A DNA stretch of 20,154 nucleotides from positions 1 through 20,154 of the IMG/VR virus record IMGVR_UViG_3300008629_000048. One strand, given 5' to 3'. This DNA comes from a virus. Below, piece after piece: positions 19,139 to 20,154 of this stretch (position 1 is its first letter; every line of letters starts with the position of its first letter). Below the pieces are notes generated by a model. It was not told where the DNA came from and did not search any database. It saw only the letters and a program-made list of their open reading frames with translations. The translations under genes and the position numbers were made by a program.

Positions 19139-19563
19139 TGAGAAAGCCTAGAGTAAAAAGACCAAAGGAAAAGAATTTACCTAAAGGATATCACTCTAGA
19201 TGGGAGTATGAACTCCATCAAAATGAGTTGAAGAATTGGGAACACCATAAAGGATTGGTGGAGTATTCTATACAACATAAATATCATCCAGACTTTATTA
19301 AAGTAATTGATAATAAAATCATATACTTAGAAGCTAAAGGTAGATTCTGGGATTATCCTGAGTATAGCAAATACAAGTGGGTTAGAGAATATTTACCAGA
19401 AGATTGCGAGTTAGTATTTTTATTTTCAGATCCTTATGCGGCGATGCCTGCCGCTAAAAAAAGAAAAGACGGCACTAAACGAAGCCATGCTGAATGGGCA
19501 GAACGAAATAAATTCAGATGGTTTCATAAAGATAATTTGCCTAAGAATTGGAGAGAAGAATAA
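19138..19563 (+). CDS. endonuclease I (T7 gp3-like Holliday junction resolvase)
   Basis: 141 residues, ATG sharing its A with the previous stop, AGGAG upstream. Catalytic residues align with T7 endonuclease I: E23 or E25 in SRWEYELHQ, D52 in YHPDF, and E65/K67 in YLEAKGRF (same numbering as T7 E65, K67). The remainder (WVREYLPEDCELVFLFSDPY, HAEWAERNKFRWF) keeps the family's aromatic C-terminal part. It cleaves branched DNA such as Holliday junctions and stalled forks to clear concatemers for packaging and to break down host DNA. Length close to the family's (~149). Confidence 0.93.
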   Translation: MRKPRVKRPKEKNLPKGYHSRWEYELHQNELKNWEHHKGLVEYSIQHKYHPDFIKVIDNKIIYLEAKGRFWDYPEYSKYKWVREYLPEDCELVFLFSDPYAAMPAAKKRKDGTKRSHAEWAERNKFRWFHKDNLPKNWREE

Positions 19564-19817
19564 TGGCTAAAATGATTTACTACAACGAGGAAGAAATGAA
19601 AGACTTAGTTAACCATCCACCACACTATAACAAAGGCGATATAGAATGTATAGATGCTATAGAAGCTATGCTTACACACGAAGAATTTGTAGGCTATTTA
19701 CGCGGCAACTCTTTGAAATATCGCTGGAGATTTAGATACAAGAACGGAATACAGGATTTGGAGAAAGCAGAATGGTACGAGAAAAAATTGATGGGAGTTT
19801 TAAAAGAAAATGAGTAG
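19563..19817 (+). CDS. DUF3310 (SaV-like) protein
   Basis: 84 residues from ATG 19563 (TAATG overlap with endonuclease I; GGAGAG upstream). The hallmark HPPHYNKGDIECIDAIEAML is followed by FVGYLRGNSLKYRWRFRYKN and the DLEKAEWYEKKL end, a complete DUF3310 domain as found in many phages with nucleotide metabolism or replication genes. The family is of unknown function. Conserved His and acidic residues could bind metal or nucleotide. A short extension of about 17 residues precedes the domain. Confidence 0.88.
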   Translation: MAKMIYYNEEEMKDLVNHPPHYNKGDIECIDAIEAMLTHEEFVGYLRGNSLKYRWRFRYKNGIQDLEKAEWYEKKLMGVLKENE

Positions 19818-20148
19818 TTTTATGAAAGACCATTTTGAAATGTATGTAGAAGAAGAAGGACAAGAATATGTATATTTTTCAGACGGAATGGTTATCGTAA
19901 AAAGTTTTAATGAAAAAGGAAATCCTGTTTATGGAATGGTAGAAGAAGATAGTTTAACTCCAAAACTTACTCCTGAACAATATGAAAAAAGATATAAAGA
20001 TTTGAAAAAACACTATGACAAAAAGATTAAAAAATATAATGAAAGAATAAAAATTCCTAAAACTATTGAAGAACTCGAACAATTTAAAGCTCAGTATCCA
20101 GATGTTTATGATGTAATTAAAAAGGAAGAACAAGATGAAACAAACTAA
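19810..20148 (+). CDS. hypothetical protein with charged helical C-terminus
   Basis: 112 residues; ATG 19810 overlaps the previous stop (ATGAGTAG). An alternative Met four codons later (MKDHFEMYVEEEGQEYVYFS) is possible. The N-terminal half is acidic and strand-like; residues ~57-80 are strongly charged and helical (YEKRYKDLKKHYDKKIKKYN), likely coiled coil. No family recognised. The next gene starts inside its last codons. Confidence 0.65.
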   Translation: MSSFMKDHFEMYVEEEGQEYVYFSDGMVIVKSFNEKGNPVYGMVEEDSLTPKLTPEQYEKRYKDLKKHYDKKIKKYNERIKIPKTIEELEQFKAQYPDVYDVIKKEEQDETN

Positions 20149-20154
20149 ACTACC
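20135..20154 (+). CDS. start of next gene, cut by window edge
   Basis: ATG 20135 with AAGGAAG about eight bases upstream, overlapping the previous gene's stop by 14 bases. Only the codons for MKQTKL are visible. Included because the site and overlap match the other gene junctions in this arm. Confidence 0.55.

Overview
The window is part of a tailed double-stranded DNA phage genome (Caudoviricetes). The portal, large terminase, T7-type primase-helicase, family A DNA polymerase, acidic-tailed single-stranded DNA-binding protein and endonuclease I together point to a podovirus-like phage. The DNA is AT-rich, genes are tightly packed with ATGA or TAATG overlaps, Shine-Dalgarno sites are GGAG/AGGAG-like, and the promoters I can see are sigma70-type (TTGACA/TATAAT). 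This suggests a Gram-negative, probably proteobacterial and possibly marine host whose RNA polymerase is used at least early. The host cannot be named from sequence alone. No RNA polymerase, integrase, tRNA, CRISPR array or insertion sequence was seen.

Layout. Positions 1-6724 are a leftward packaging and portal arm. Reading in the direction of transcription it holds a probable small terminase, several small genes (one with a membrane segment), a 2OG-Fe(II) oxygenase, small basic proteins, the large terminase, a small basic protein, the portal, a gene overprinted on the portal tail, and the start of one more gene. Positions 6725-8740 are a control region with back-to-back divergent promoters, a G-quadruplex motif, operator-like repeats, a 1.44 kb block packed with inverted repeats, and a cluster of DnaA boxes that looks like a replication origin. 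Positions 8741-9947 hold three small genes, each behind its own strong promoter, probably early genes. Positions 10165-14559 hold a DUF932 protein, small unknown genes, a gp88-like protein and the SSB-like protein. Positions 14645-20154 hold the replication and recombination module: primase-helicase, polymerase, three PD-(D/E)XK nucleases in a row, a DUF3310 protein, and two further genes, the last cut by the window edge.

The most unusual part is 6994-8429. Its two ends are complementary over 16 bases. Inside that, 22 bases at 7085-7106 are complementary to 21 bases at 8318-8338. Each side carries a 75-base hairpin core of the same length but unrelated sequence. Between them nearly every stretch belongs to a long stem-loop, and two small reading frames lie within stems. 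Transition-type mismatches in the stems come out as G.U on the plus strand, which favours a folded rightward RNA. A strong terminator inside the block leaves a DNA-level role open. I do not recognise this element as a known family.

How it fits together: leftward transcription from the control region makes packaging and portal proteins. Rightward transcription makes early proteins and then the replisome. The SSB and the helicase both end in acidic tails with a final Phe, as in T7, which suggests a T7-like replisome loading onto an origin that may first need host DnaA.
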